From NCBI GenBank assembly GCA_002691245.1, contig NZHH01000031.1:1-25400 (forward strand): a stretch of 25,400 nt of DNA, read 5' to 3'. The DNA comes from Methylaequor sp002691245. Lineage in GTDB: Bacteria > Pseudomonadota > Alphaproteobacteria > Methylaequorales > Methylaequoraceae. The position numbers and the translations under genes are program-made. The notes under the pieces were generated by a model that ran no database searches, was not told where the DNA came from, and saw only the letters and a list, made by a program, of their open reading frames with translations. This document shows positions 1 to 7,809 of the stretch, one piece after another; position 1 is the first letter of the stretch, and the number at the start of each line of letters is the position of its first letter.

Positions 1-1
1 A

Positions 2-91
2 AATGATTCAAAAAAAATACTAAAACCATTTGGAAGCAAAGCTGACAAATTAATCCAACTAACAAATTTTGTAATTTCACGAAATAAATGA
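2..91 (+). CDS. ispA: Polyprenyl (farnesyl-type) diphosphate synthase, C-terminal end only
   Basis: Only the last 29 codons lie in the window; the gene begins upstream. The tail reads ...KPFGSKADKLIQLTNFVISRNK, closely resembling the end of E. coli IspA (...LEALADYIIQRNK), with the family's FG-x-KA-x-x-L pattern before the last helix. The family condenses isopentenyl diphosphate with allylic diphosphates to give C15-C20 prenyl diphosphates for quinones and undecaprenyl carriers. Its TGA overlaps the ATG of tlyA (ATGA at 88-91), so the two are probably co-translated. Many alphaproteobacteria have dxs between ispA and tlyA; here it is absent. So little is visible that another trans-prenyltransferase (for example geranylgeranyl or octaprenyl) cannot be excluded. 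Confidence 0.7.
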   Translation, partial: NDSKKILKPFGSKADKLIQLTNFVISRNK

Positions 92-855
92 AATTTAAAT
101 CAAAAAAAGTTCCTGAAAAATTAAATAATAAGAGATTAGATAGCCTACTTAAAGAGTTGGAATTAGTTGATTCAAGAAATAAAGCGTTGGCAATGATTAT
201 TTCTGGTAATGTTTTTGTAAATGATGCTAAAGTTGATAAACCTGGGAAGTTGATAAAATGTGATACTATTATTAAATTACGACAAAATGATCATCAATGG
301 GTATCAAGAGGGGGAGTAAAACTTGAACATTCCATCAAAGTTTTAAATATAGATCTTAAAAATAAGATTTGTTTAGATATTGGAAGCTCTACAGGAGGTT
401 TTACAGATGTTTTGATAAGTGGAGGTGTAAAAAAAGTTTATGCAGTTGATGTGGGTTATGGTCAATTTGATTGGAGATTAAGAAATTCTGAAAAAGTAAT
501 TTTATTTGAAAGGACTAATGCAAGAAATATAAACAAAAAAATCATCAAAGAACAAATTGATTTAATTGTATGCGACGTAAGTTTTATTTCTCTTAAGATG
601 GTTTTATTACCATCTTTAGAATTACTTAAAGATCGTTTTATTATTCTTGCCTTGATAAAACCGCAGTTTGAAGTTGAAAAGAAAAAAGTTGGGAAAGGTG
701 GTATAATAAAAGACCCTAAAATTCATGAATATGTTTGTGAAGATATAAAAAATTGGGCAAAAGAAAATATCAATTATAAGTCAATAAAGATTATTGATAG
801 CCCAATATTAGGCCAGAAAGGGAATAAAGAGTTTTTTATATATATAAGAAATTAG
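88..855 (+). CDS. tlyA: TlyA family rRNA 2'-O-methyltransferase / hemolysin A
   Basis: This 255-residue protein has the full TlyA layout. An N-terminal S4 RNA-binding domain (about residues 14-62, RLDSLL...SGNVFVND) is followed by an FtsJ/RrmJ-type SAM-dependent methyltransferase domain. The SAM loop DIGSSTGGFTD starts at residue 97; YAVDVGYGQFDWRLR and CDVSFISLK follow, then LIKPQFE. Characterised TlyA proteins 2'-O-methylate cytidines in 16S and/or 23S rRNA; the 'hemolysin' name is historical. Which rRNA is modified here cannot be read from sequence. The start at 88 is fixed by overlap with the ispA stop. The 3' end overlaps the convergent aroC by 4 bases, leaving no room for an intrinsic terminator. 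Confidence 0.93.
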   Translation: MKFKSKKVPEKLNNKRLDSLLKELELVDSRNKALAMIISGNVFVNDAKVDKPGKLIKCDTIIKLRQNDHQWVSRGGVKLEHSIKVLNIDLKNKICLDIGSSTGGFTDVLISGGVKKVYAVDVGYGQFDWRLRNSEKVILFERTNARNINKKIIKEQIDLIVCDVSFISLKMVLLPSLELLKDRFIILALIKPQFEVEKKKVGKGGIIKDPKIHEYVCEDIKNWAKENINYKSIKIIDSPILGQKGNKEFFIYIRN

Positions 856-1922
856 GCTTTAACTTTTTTATTTATAAGAAATAAATCAGCTAATATAATT
901 GCAACCATTGCCTCGCCGACTGGAACTGCTCTAATTCCAACACATGGATCGTGACGACCCTTTGTAATTACAGATGTATTCTGATTTTTTAAATCAACGG
1001 TTTTTCTTTTTGTTAAAATAGAACTAGTTGGTTTTACAGCAAACTTTACAATAATATCCTGACCTGACGATATTCCGCCAAGTGTGCCACCAGAATTATT
1101 TGAGTTAAAAATTATTTTTTTATTTTTATATTTCATTTCATCAGCATTTTCCTCACCTTGCAACTCGGCGCTTCTAAAACCATTACCAATTTCAATGCCT
1201 TTAACTGCTGGAATACTCATTATACCTTGAGCAATTAAGGCATCAATTTTTGAAAAAACTGGTTCCCCAAGACCTGGTGGAACTCCTGAGGCAGTAATTT
1301 GGATTACTGCACCGATAGAAGAACCTTTTTTACGAATATTTAAAAGATATTTTTCCCAACTTTTTACAACTTTTTGATCTGGACAAAAGAAATCATTTCT
1401 ATTAATTTCATTCCAATTCCAATTTTTTTCATTAATTTTTTTTTTACCAAGTTGTATTAGTGCACCTCTTATTTTTATTTTTTCACCTAAAATCTTTTTT
1501 GCTACTGCCCCAGCTGCAACTCTCATCGCAGTCTCTCTAGCTGATGCTCTACCTCCACCTCTATAATCTCTAATTCCATATTTCATTTGATAGGTATAGT
1601 CTGCATGACCCGGTCTAAATTTATCTTTGATTTCACTATAATCTTTTGATTTTTGATCTTTGTTATAAATTATTAGGGAAATTGGTGTTCCAGTGGTTTT
1701 GTTATTAAATACACCTGATAGAATTTGTACTCTATCATCTTCTTTTCTTTGAGTTGTAAATTTCGATTGTCCGGGTTTTCTTTTGTCTAAAAATTTCTGA
1801 ATATATTTTTCATTGATCTCTATATTTGAAGGAACGCCTTCAATAACGCATCCAATTGCTTCACCGTGGCTTTCACCCCATGTTGTAACTTTTAATATTT
1901 GACCGAAAGAACTTCCTACCAT
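852..1922 (-). CDS. aroC: Chorismate synthase
   Basis: AroC performs the last shikimate step, eliminating phosphate from 5-enolpyruvylshikimate 3-phosphate to give chorismate, and needs reduced FMN. The 356 residues match the family length. Signatures in order are TTWGESHG near residue 13, FRPGHADYTY, YRGGGRASARETAMRVAAGA, SGGTLGGISSGQDI and the C-terminal GRHDPCVGIRAVPVGEAM, so the FMN/EPSP-site motifs are all present. It lies one base downstream of fabI on the same strand and is probably co-transcribed. fabI and aroC are also close neighbours in many rhizobia. A second shikimate gene, aroQ, lies at the far end of the window. Confidence 0.97.
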   Translation of the reverse strand: MVGSSFGQILKVTTWGESHGEAIGCVIEGVPSNIEINEKYIQKFLDKRKPGQSKFTTQRKEDDRVQILSGVFNNKTTGTPISLIIYNKDQKSKDYSEIKDKFRPGHADYTYQMKYGIRDYRGGGRASARETAMRVAAGAVAKKILGEKIKIRGALIQLGKKKINEKNWNWNEINRNDFFCPDQKVVKSWEKYLLNIRKKGSSIGAVIQITASGVPPGLGEPVFSKIDALIAQGIMSIPAVKGIEIGNGFRSAELQGEENADEMKYKNKKIIFNSNNSGGTLGGISSGQDIIVKFAVKPTSSILTKRKTVDLKNQNTSVITKGRHDPCVGIRAVPVGEAMVAIILADLFLINKKVKA

Positions 1923-1923
1923 T

Positions 1924-2736
1924 TTATCGTTCTACAGTAATATCCGGAGCATCAACAGATTTCATTCCGACTACATGGTAACCACAATCAACATGAATTA
2001 CCTCGCCAGTCACTCCTGAAGAAAGATCAGATAAAAGATAAACAGAATTTTTTCCAACTTCTTCTATTGATGTAATTCTTCTAAGTGGAGAATTATATTC
2101 ATTCCATTTCAGAATGTAACGGAAATCAGATATTCCTGAAGCAGCTAGAGTTTTTATTGGACCTGCAGAGATAGCGTTAACTCGAATGTTTTTTTTACCC
2201 AGGTCAACTGCTAAATATTTCACACTGGTTTCGAGAGCTGCTTTAGCAATTCCCATTACGTTATAATGAGGCATTACTCTCTCAGCACCCAAATATGAAA
2301 GAGTAAGAATTTGACCCCCATTTTTCATAACATTTTGAGCTCTTTGACAAAGAGAGGTAAATGAATAACATGAAACATCAAGTGTCTTTATAAAATTTTC
2401 CCTTGATGTATTAACATAATCTCCCTTCAATTGATCTTTATCTGAGAACGCTATAGAGTGAACAAGAAAATCGAATGATCCCCAGTTAACTTTAATTTTT
2501 TCAAAAAAATTATCCACACTTGAGTCTGAGGAAACATCACATTCTATTACAATTTGAGATTTACATTTCTCTGCCAGTGGAACCACTCTTTTTTTTATTG
2601 AATCATTTACATATGAAAAAGCTAGTTCTGCACCATATTCACTTAATTTTTGTGCAATACCCCATGCTATTGATCGATCATTTGCAATCCCTAGAATAAT
2701 TCCTTTTTTACCTTTTAAATTTACTATTGAATCCAT
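1924..2736 (-). CDS. fabI: Enoyl-[acyl-carrier-protein] reductase (NADH), FabI type
   Basis: FabI reduces trans-2-enoyl-ACP in the last step of each fatty-acid elongation cycle; it is the classical triclosan and isoniazid target family. It is a short-chain dehydrogenase-like protein with the FabI-type nucleotide loop GIANDRSIAWGIA (about residues 16-28), SIAF near 94 and the catalytic Y-x6-K as Tyr158 and Lys165 (HYNVMGIAKAALE). I chose the ATG at 2736, giving 270 residues, over an in-frame TTG at 2751: a GAGG lies at a good Shine-Dalgarno distance before this ATG, and the extra five residues match nothing in the family. aroC follows one base after its stop. Together with accB and accC it shows a type II fatty-acid system. 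Confidence 0.96.
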   Translation of the reverse strand: MDSIVNLKGKKGIILGIANDRSIAWGIAQKLSEYGAELAFSYVNDSIKKRVVPLAEKCKSQIVIECDVSSDSSVDNFFEKIKVNWGSFDFLVHSIAFSDKDQLKGDYVNTSRENFIKTLDVSCYSFTSLCQRAQNVMKNGGQILTLSYLGAERVMPHYNVMGIAKAALETSVKYLAVDLGKKNIRVNAISAGPIKTLAASGISDFRYILKWNEYNSPLRRITSIEEVGKNSVYLLSDLSSGVTGEVIHVDCGYHVVGMKSVDAPDITVER

Positions 2737-2757
2737 TTTAAAAATCCTCAATTGAAA

Positions 2758-2787
2758 TTGTGAACCATTAACCTATATTCTTATAAT
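2758..2787 (+). promoter_or_regulatory. Candidate sigma-70 promoter for pdxH
   Basis: TTGTGA at 2758-2763 (four of six matches to TTGACA) is followed after 18 bases by a perfect TATAAT at 2782-2787, which would start RNA near 2794, about 16 bases before the pdxH ATG. The 74-base fabI-pdxH gap is one of the few in the window long enough to hold a promoter. In DNA this AT-rich, chance -10 boxes are common. Confidence 0.4.
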
Positions 2788-2810
2788 ATATTTCTTAACA
2801 AAAAGATATA

Positions 2811-3383
2811 ATGAATCCTTTTAAAAAATTCAATTTATGGTTTAGCTTAGCAAAAAAAAAGCATCCATTTGATCACACTGCCTTTGCTCTTGGAACATCA
2901 GACAAAAAAAATCAACCGCATGTAAGAATGGTTCTTCTCAAGTTGATACTCGATGATGGATTTGTTTTTTTTACAAATCTTAACAGTAATAAGGGAAAAC
3001 ATTTTGACTTTAATAAAAATCTTTCGATGTGTTTTTATTGGGAATCCTTGAATAAACAGATCAGAATTTTAGGTAAAGGAGTTGTTTTAGATGATTTCAA
3101 ATCAGACGAATATTTTGCTTCAAGGCCTAGAGGAAGTCAAATCGGTGCGTGGGTTTCAAATCAATCAAGTAAAATTAGTTCAAAAAAAATTTTAAAGAAA
3201 AAAGAGGCCGAATTTAAAAATAAGTTTGATGGTTTTTCTGTTCCCAGACCCAAACATTGGTGTGGTATCAAAATAAAACCTAATGAATTTGAGTTTTGGC
3301 AACAAGGTGAGTTTAGACTCCATGATAGAGAATTATTCAAGCTAAATAAAAATGTTTGGGTTAGACAACTTTTATCACCTTGA
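2811..3383 (+). CDS. pdxH: Pyridoxamine/pyridoxine 5'-phosphate oxidase
   Basis: PdxH oxidises pyridoxamine or pyridoxine 5'-phosphate to PLP using FMN and O2. The 190-residue protein carries the family signatures in order: PHVRMVLLK (FMN contact), FFTNLNSNKG, FYWESLNKQIRILG, SRPRGSQIGAWVSNQSS and the C-terminal FEFWQQGEFRLHDR ending in WVRQLLSP. It is slightly short at the N terminus compared with E. coli PdxH (218 residues), but all catalytic blocks are present. The gene stands alone on the plus strand. Its stop abuts the stop of the convergent hemA, whose product is itself PLP-dependent. pdxH and fabI are also near each other in many alphaproteobacteria. Confidence 0.96.
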   Translation: MNPFKKFNLWFSLAKKKHPFDHTAFALGTSDKKNQPHVRMVLLKLILDDGFVFFTNLNSNKGKHFDFNKNLSMCFYWESLNKQIRILGKGVVLDDFKSDEYFASRPRGSQIGAWVSNQSSKISSKKILKKKEAEFKNKFDGFSVPRPKHWCGIKIKPNEFEFWQQGEFRLHDRELFKLNKNVWVRQLLSP

Positions 3384-4598
3384 TTAGGCTGCCTTGTTTA
3401 TCTCTAAACTTTCAAAAACTGTTGATAAAGCAGATACAAGTTTTTTTATCATCTTGAACGAATGTTGAGGTGATGCAGTTATTCTTAACCTTTCCTTTCC
3501 TCTAGGTACAGTTGGAAAATTGATTGGTTGAACATAAATTTGGAAATCATCTAAAAGAATTTGACTAGCTTTCTTACATAACACAGGATCACCAATAATA
3601 ACAGGAATGATATGGCTATCACTTTGGATGAATGGAATATTATTCTTCTTAAGTTGTGCTTTTAATTCATTAACTACTTTGAATAACCTTTCTCTCTCCG
3701 AAGATGAAAATTTCAGATGTCTAATTGAAGTGTAGGCTCCAGCGGCTATACACGGTGGAAGTGAAGTTGTAAATATAAAACCTGACGAGAAACTTCTTAT
3801 AAAATCAATAGTTTCTTTCTTTCCTGTGATATAACCACCTATTACTCCAAATGCTTTAGCTAATGTACCTTGAATGATATCTATTTTTTCCATCACACCA
3901 TCTTTTTCTGCAACGCCAGCACCCCTTTGTCCATAAATTCCAACAGCATGTACCTCATCAAGGAAAGTAAGTGCATTGTATTTTTTCGCGAGATCGCAAA
4001 TTTTACTTATAGGTGCAAAGTCGCCATCCATTGAATAAACTGATTCAAAAACTATTACTTTTGACTTTGCTTTTGAATGTTTTATTAAATTATTTTCTAA
4101 ATCTTGAAGATCATTATGCTTGAAGATGACCTTCTTTGCATTTGAATTTTTCATACCTTGAATCATAGAAGCATGATTTTTTTCGTCAGAAAAAAAAATA
4201 CAATCTGGAAGTTTTTTACCTAAAGTTGACAAAGATGCTTGATTAGCTAAGTAGCCAGAATTAAAAAGAAGTGCAGATTCTTTTTGATGGAGATAACATA
4301 ACTCTCTCTCTAAAAGTACATGATAATGATTAGTACCAGAAATGTTTCTAGTGCCTCCAGACCCAGCTCCTACTTTTGTCAACGCATCAACCATATTAGC
4401 TAACACCGATTGATTTTGACTCATTCCTAAGTAATCATTGCTACACCAAACGGTAACTTCCGATACCGAGTTGTCTTTATAGTTTAATGCTTGCGGGAAA
4501 CTTCCTGCTAGTTTTTCTAAATCGGCAAAGACTCTATAATTACCTTCTAACTTAAGGTTGTTTAGACTTTTTTTGAAAAAATTTTCGTAATCTTTCAT
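3384..4598 (-). CDS. hemA: 5-aminolevulinate synthase (Shemin pathway)
   Basis: This enzyme condenses glycine with succinyl-CoA to give 5-aminolevulinate, the first haem precursor in alphaproteobacteria and mitochondria. It is a PLP fold-type I enzyme of the alpha-oxoamine synthase family. Visible motifs are WCSNDYLGMS (about 51-60), GAGSGGTRNISGT (78-89), LDEVHAVGIYG (213-223) and GTLAKAFGVIGGY with the PLP lysine at 248. At 404 residues it matches Rhodobacter HemA. Related KBL and BioF proteins share the fold, but TRNISG and the AKAFG-GGYI context, together with the length, favour ALAS. Its start overlaps the msrB stop (ATGA), so msrB and hemA form an operon. The 3' end abuts pdxH with no gap. 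Confidence 0.95.
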   Translation of the reverse strand: MKDYENFFKKSLNNLKLEGNYRVFADLEKLAGSFPQALNYKDNSVSEVTVWCSNDYLGMSQNQSVLANMVDALTKVGAGSGGTRNISGTNHYHVLLERELCYLHQKESALLFNSGYLANQASLSTLGKKLPDCIFFSDEKNHASMIQGMKNSNAKKVIFKHNDLQDLENNLIKHSKAKSKVIVFESVYSMDGDFAPISKICDLAKKYNALTFLDEVHAVGIYGQRGAGVAEKDGVMEKIDIIQGTLAKAFGVIGGYITGKKETIDFIRSFSSGFIFTTSLPPCIAAGAYTSIRHLKFSSSERERLFKVVNELKAQLKKNNIPFIQSDSHIIPVIIGDPVLCKKASQILLDDFQIYVQPINFPTVPRGKERLRITASPQHSFKMIKKLVSALSTVFESLEINKAA

Positions 4599-4972
4599 TT
4601 TTTTACAAACCTTAAAGCTGCAGAGTTAATGCAAAATCTTTTATAACTGGGTTCAGGCCCGTCGTCAAAAACATGACCCAAGTGTGCCTTACAATTTTTG
4701 CAAATAACTTCTACTCTTTTCATGCCAAAAGAATTATCAACTAATTGTTCAGTTGATTCTTTGTTAATTGAAGAATGAAAGCTTGGCCAACCGCTCTTTG
4801 ACAAAAACTTGTCATTAGAACTGAATAAATCTAGACCACAACAAACACATTTATAAGTTCCTTGGTCAAAAAAGTCAAAGAATTCCCCGGAAAATGCAGG
4901 CTCAGTAGCTGCATTTTGAGTTACTTGATATGCTAATTTAGATAGCTTAGATTTTAAATCTGATTTCCTCAT
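4595..4972 (-). CDS. msrB: Peptide-methionine (R)-S-oxide reductase
   Basis: MsrB repairs methionine-R-sulfoxide in proteins using thioredoxin-type reductants. All catalytic and metal residues are present in 125 residues: zinc ligands Cys42 and Cys45 (KCVCCGLDLF) and Cys91 and Cys94 (CKNC), the SGWPSFHSSI motif near 60, AHLGHVFDDGPEP, and the nucleophile Cys114 in RFCINSAALRF. There is no signal peptide, so it is probably cytosolic. It is the first gene of a two-gene minus-strand unit and overlaps hemA by four bases. It faces away from thiO across a 65-base gap. Confidence 0.96.
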   Translation of the reverse strand: MRKSDLKSKLSKLAYQVTQNAATEPAFSGEFFDFFDQGTYKCVCCGLDLFSSNDKFLSKSGWPSFHSSINKESTEQLVDNSFGMKRVEVICKNCKAHLGHVFDDGPEPSYKRFCINSAALRFVKK

Positions 4973-4983
4973 TCTAATTCACA

Positions 4984-5001
4984 TATAATATAGTTATTAT
5001 A
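4984..5001. promoter_or_regulatory. Possible divergent promoter boxes between msrB and thiO
   Basis: The 65-base gap between the divergent msrB and thiO starts holds TATAAT on the plus strand (4984-4989) and TATAAT on the minus strand (5001-4996). Each could serve as a -10 box for the gene it faces. No good -35 is visible for either. The gap is also far too short for a TPP riboswitch ahead of thiO. The match could be chance in AT-rich DNA. Confidence 0.28.
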
Positions 5002-5037
5002 AATTAAAATAGAAATATTAATAGTTTTAAGTTTTTT

Positions 5038-6135
5038 ATGATTATAATTTTGGGTGCAGGAATAATTGGGCTTTTTTCAGCCTATAATTTATTAAAAGTA
5101 GGAAAGAAGATTAAAATCTTTGATTCAAAAAGTATTAAAGCTAACTCAACTAATGCTTCAGTGGGTATGTTGGCGCCAGCAATAGAGTCAAAACCTCAAG
5201 AACTCAAATTATATAATTTAATGAAAGAATCAAAAGATATATGGAATAAATTAAATGATGACAAAAAGTTGAGTAGGGCTATTGGATTAAAAAGTAATAA
5301 TTCATTAATGATAGCATTAAATCATGATGATGAAGAAAGACTTAAATTTAAAAAAGTATACTTTGAAAAAATAGGTTATGATTGCCAATTTTTAAATTCA
5401 GAAGATACATTAAAATTAGAACCTTTTTTAAATTCAAATGTTAAGTCCTCACTTTTATGTGCGAATCAGGATCAAGTTAATCCAGAAAAATTAAAAAAAT
5501 TCTTAATATCAGAGATTAAAAAAATGGGAGGGGAAATTGTCTATGGAGAAAAGATCAAGAAAATTTCTCTACAAGACAACCAATTGCTAAGTGTAAACGG
5601 CATAGATATAAATTTCGAGAAAATAGTTATTTCCTGTGGGTCTTGGAGCAATGAAATAATTTCAAACTCATTTGGATTAAAACTTCCTCTTGTTCCACTA
5701 AAAGGAGTCTCAATTTTAGTCAATTCTATATATGATAAACTCAATCACAACTTATGGTTTAGAAATATTTATGCTGCACCAAGAGATGACGGAATTATTG
5801 CAATTGGTGCCACTGAAGATGAAAAAGGTTTTGATAGTTCAATCAAATTAGATGAATTACATTATTTAACTAAATCTATTTGGGAATCATTCCCCAAATT
5901 AGAGGATCTTAATTTAAGAGAGATAAGGGTAGGTTTAAGGCCAGCTGTAATTGACGGCAATCCAGTTTTAGGTATTTTGCCAAAAGTCTCGTCGAAAATT
6001 ATTTGTGCATTTGGTCATTATCGTCACGGAGTTTTGTTAGCTCCGATAACTGCTAATATTGTNACTGAATATGTTTTAGATAAAAAGATTCCTGAAAAAT
6101 ATAAATTTTTTTCTCCAAGTAGATTTAATTTATAA
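5038..6135 (+). CDS. thiO: Glycine oxidase ThiO (thiamine thiazole synthesis)
   Basis: ThiO is a FAD-dependent D-amino-acid-oxidase-like enzyme that oxidises glycine to the imine (dehydroglycine) used by ThiG. The 365-residue protein begins with the Rossmann motif GAGIIG at residues 6-11. It shows NASVGMLAPAIES, ISCGSWSN, LPLVPLKG, IAIGATEDEKGFD, GLRPAVIDGNPVLG and the C-terminal GHYRHGVLLAPITA, the last being typical of ThiO. One ambiguous base (6063) falls at the third position of a GTN valine codon, so the protein is unaffected. It is the first gene of thiO-thiS-thiG; 23 bases separate it from thiS. D-amino-acid dehydrogenase is the alternative, but the neighbours argue against it. Confidence 0.93.
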   Translation: MIIILGAGIIGLFSAYNLLKVGKKIKIFDSKSIKANSTNASVGMLAPAIESKPQELKLYNLMKESKDIWNKLNDDKKLSRAIGLKSNNSLMIALNHDDEERLKFKKVYFEKIGYDCQFLNSEDTLKLEPFLNSNVKSSLLCANQDQVNPEKLKKFLISEIKKMGGEIVYGEKIKKISLQDNQLLSVNGIDINFEKIVISCGSWSNEIISNSFGLKLPLVPLKGVSILVNSIYDKLNHNLWFRNIYAAPRDDGIIAIGATEDEKGFDSSIKLDELHYLTKSIWESFPKLEDLNLREIRVGLRPAVIDGNPVLGILPKVSSKIICAFGHYRHGVLLAPITANIXTEYVLDKKIPEKYKFFSPSRFNL

Positions 6136-6158
6136 ATATTTTNGTTTATCATTAATNA

Positions 6159-6389
6159 ATGAAAGAAATNGGAAATAAATATTCTATTAATGGAAAAATT
6201 TTTGAATGTAATTTAGAAAAACCTTTTTTGTCATACTTAATTGAAAGTTTTTTAAAAAAAAATAACAGTTCTAGATATAATATAGCTGTAGCTGTTAATG
6301 ATGTTTTGGTTGAAAAGTACAAATGGAAAAGAAAAAAAATATTTAANGGAGATAAAATTGAAATTGTTTCTCCTTTTTTTGGNGGCTAA
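6159..6389 (+). CDS. thiS: Sulfur carrier protein ThiS
   Basis: ThiS is a small ubiquitin-like protein. Its C-terminal Gly-Gly is adenylated by ThiF, converted to a thiocarboxylate and donates sulfur to ThiG. The 76 residues contain the fold's elements: YSINGKIFECN (first strands), the helix LSYLIESFLKK, IAVAVNDVLVEKYKW and DKIEIVSPFFGG. The last codons are GGN GGC before TAA, so Gly-Gly is certain despite the N at 6383. It is about ten residues longer than the usual 66, partly a short N-terminal extension; a later start is possible, but no internal ATG is better placed. The stop is two bases before the thiG ATG. MoaD-like carriers also end in GG, but the thiG neighbour settles the assignment. 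Confidence 0.92.
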   Translation: MKEXGNKYSINGKIFECNLEKPFLSYLIESFLKKNNSSRYNIAVAVNDVLVEKYKWKRKKIFXGDKIEIVSPFFXG

Positions 6390-6391
6390 AG

Positions 6392-7165
6392 ATGTCCAAA
6401 GATGATCTTGTCATTGATGGTGTGAGACTAAAATCAAGATTAATTATGGGAACTGCCATGTANCCCAANACNAGTGTGNTAAACAAGGCATTGATTGCTT
6501 CAGAAACAGAAATAATTACTCTAGCTATCAGNCGNATTAATCTTGCAAGTAAAGANGGGTTTTTAAATCAAATAGAAAAAAAATACAAACTTTTACCAAA
6601 TACTGCAGGCTGTTATACCAAAAAAGAAGCAATTTTAACTGCAGAGTTGGCCAGAGAAACATTANAAACNAATTGGATAAAATTGGAANTAATAAATGAT
6701 GAAGAAATGTTATTACCTGANCCAATTGAATTATATGAATGTTGTANAGATCTTATNAGNAAAAAATTCAAAATTTTTGTTTATTGCTCTGATGATCCAG
6801 TTTTATGCAAANGATTAGAAGATTTAGGCTGTGAAGTGATAATGCCATTAATATCTCCAATTGGTTCTGGTTTAGGNATTAGAAATGAGCACAATCTAGA
6901 AATAATTAGAAAAATGTGTTCTGGGAAAATATTTGTTGATGCCGGAATTGGAAAACCAAGTGATGCTGCTAAGGTNATGGAGTTAGGNTTTGATGGAGTT
7001 TTATTAAATTCATCAGTCGCAAGATCNCTCGACCCTGAAACAATGGCTAATGCAATGAAGTTGGCTGTTATATCTGGAAGAAAAGGTTACTTATCCGGTT
7101 TAATTGAAAAAAAAAAAAATGCGATGGGTAGTACTACATTCAAAGGTAAGATTTCTAATTTTTAA
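6392..7165 (+). CDS. thiG: Thiazole synthase ThiG
   Basis: ThiG builds the thiamine thiazole phosphate from deoxyxylulose 5-phosphate, dehydroglycine (from ThiO) and ThiS thiocarboxylate. The 257-residue TIM barrel shows LIMGTA (17-22), LPNTAGCYTKKEA (68-80), NWIKLE with the Schiff-base lysine at 97, DDPVLC, MPLISPIGSG, VDAGIGKPSDAA and a C-terminal AVISGRKGYLSG. Nineteen ambiguous bases sit in this gene, 14 at third codon positions. Family conservation suggests how several resolve: the ambiguous codons before the INL at 49-51 are AGN and CGN, fitting the expected RR pair. Its 3' end overlaps the convergent pyrE by 11 bases. Neither thiC, thiE nor thiF lies in the window. Confidence 0.95.
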   Translation: MSKDDLVIDGVRLKSRLIMGTAMXPXXSVXNKALIASETEIITLAIXXINLASKXGFLNQIEKKYKLLPNTAGCYTKKEAILTAELARETLXXNWIKLEXINDEEMLLPXPIELYECCXDLXXKKFKIFVYCSDDPVLCKXLEDLGCEVIMPLISPIGSGLXIRNEHNLEIIRKMCSGKIFVDAGIGKPSDAAKXMELXFDGVLLNSSVARXLDPETMANAMKLAVISGRKGYLSGLIEKKKNAMGSTTFKGKISNF

Positions 7166-7793
7166 CATTCATATTCGATAAGAATTTTTCAATTAATTTG
7201 ATTTCANTACTACTTAAAATTTTTTTTCTGTATGCTTCNTCTAAAATGAACTTCCAATTAGTNAGGTATATAACTTCAATATTTTGTTTNTTGAATTTAA
7301 AATAATCTCCAATAATACCGTAATTAAAAATTACAAAAATTGCTTTTGTTTTTGCTCCTGCTCGCTCTATTGCCTCTAAAAAATTTAACTTACTTCCACC
7401 ATCCGTCATTAAATCTTCAACAAGTATTATATTTTCTTTGTTTTTAATNACCCCCTCAATTTGTGAATTTCTTCCGAATTTCTTCTTTTCTTTTCTTACA
7501 TAAATCATAGGAAGGTTTAAACTTTCGGACACCAAAGAAGCAAATGGTATTCCCGCAGTTTCACCTCCAGCGACATTGCTTATTTTCTTAATATCAACTT
7601 TTTCTTTAATTTTTTTGATTCCAAAATTAATAAGCTTTTTTCTCTCTTTTGGAAAAGAAATTATTCTTCTGCAATCACAATAGACTGGACTATTTTTTCC
7701 AGACGTGAGTTTAAATTGTTTTTTTGGACTAAAATTTACACATTGAATATCAAGAAGTATTTCTGCAGCAAAATTACATATTNTTTTTTTCAT
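7155..7793 (-). CDS. pyrE: Orotate phosphoribosyltransferase
   Basis: PyrE joins orotate to PRPP to give orotidine 5'-phosphate in de novo pyrimidine synthesis. The 212 residues include FKLTSGKNSPVYCDCR (substrate-binding N-terminal part), VAGGETAGIPFASLVSE, the flexible catalytic loop RKEKKKFGR (about 100-108), and the PRPP-binding motif LVEDLMTDGGSK (about 124-135), diagnostic for this family. Six N bases affect a few residues outside the motifs. It is a single-gene minus-strand unit whose end overlaps thiG by 11 bases. Its ATG is only 16 bases from the ATG of the divergent HExxH gene, so its promoter must overlap that gene's 5' region. Confidence 0.95.
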   Translation of the reverse strand: MKKXICNFAAEILLDIQCVNFSPKKQFKLTSGKNSPVYCDCRRIISFPKERKKLINFGIKKIKEKVDIKKISNVAGGETAGIPFASLVSESLNLPMIYVRKEKKKFGRNSQIEGXIKNKENIILVEDLMTDGGSKLNFLEAIERAGAKTKAIFVIFNYGIIGDYFKFXKQNIEVIYXTNWKFILXEAYRKKILSSXEIKLIEKFLSNMNVKN

Positions 7794-7794
7794 C

Positions 7795-7803
7795 TGGTAT
7801 AAT
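7795..7803 (+). promoter_or_regulatory. Extended -10 (TGGTATAAT) directly before the HExxH gene
   Basis: TGG followed by a perfect TATAAT (7798-7803) makes a TGn extended -10 element, which can work without a good -35; none is visible. Transcription would be expected to start about seven bases downstream, at or next to the A of the ATG at 7810, so the mRNA would be leaderless. No Shine-Dalgarno sequence precedes the ATG, consistent with that. Chance occurrence cannot be excluded. Confidence 0.38.
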
Positions 7804-7809
7804 ATTTAC

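Noticed and set aside
2737..2751. TTG start for fabI five codons upstream
   Set aside because: The ATG at 2736 has a GAGG at Shine-Dalgarno distance, and the extra residues would overlap that site.
4973..5037. TPP riboswitch ahead of thiO
   Set aside because: The gap is only 65 bases of AT-rich sequence and contains no CTGAGA-type thi-box element.
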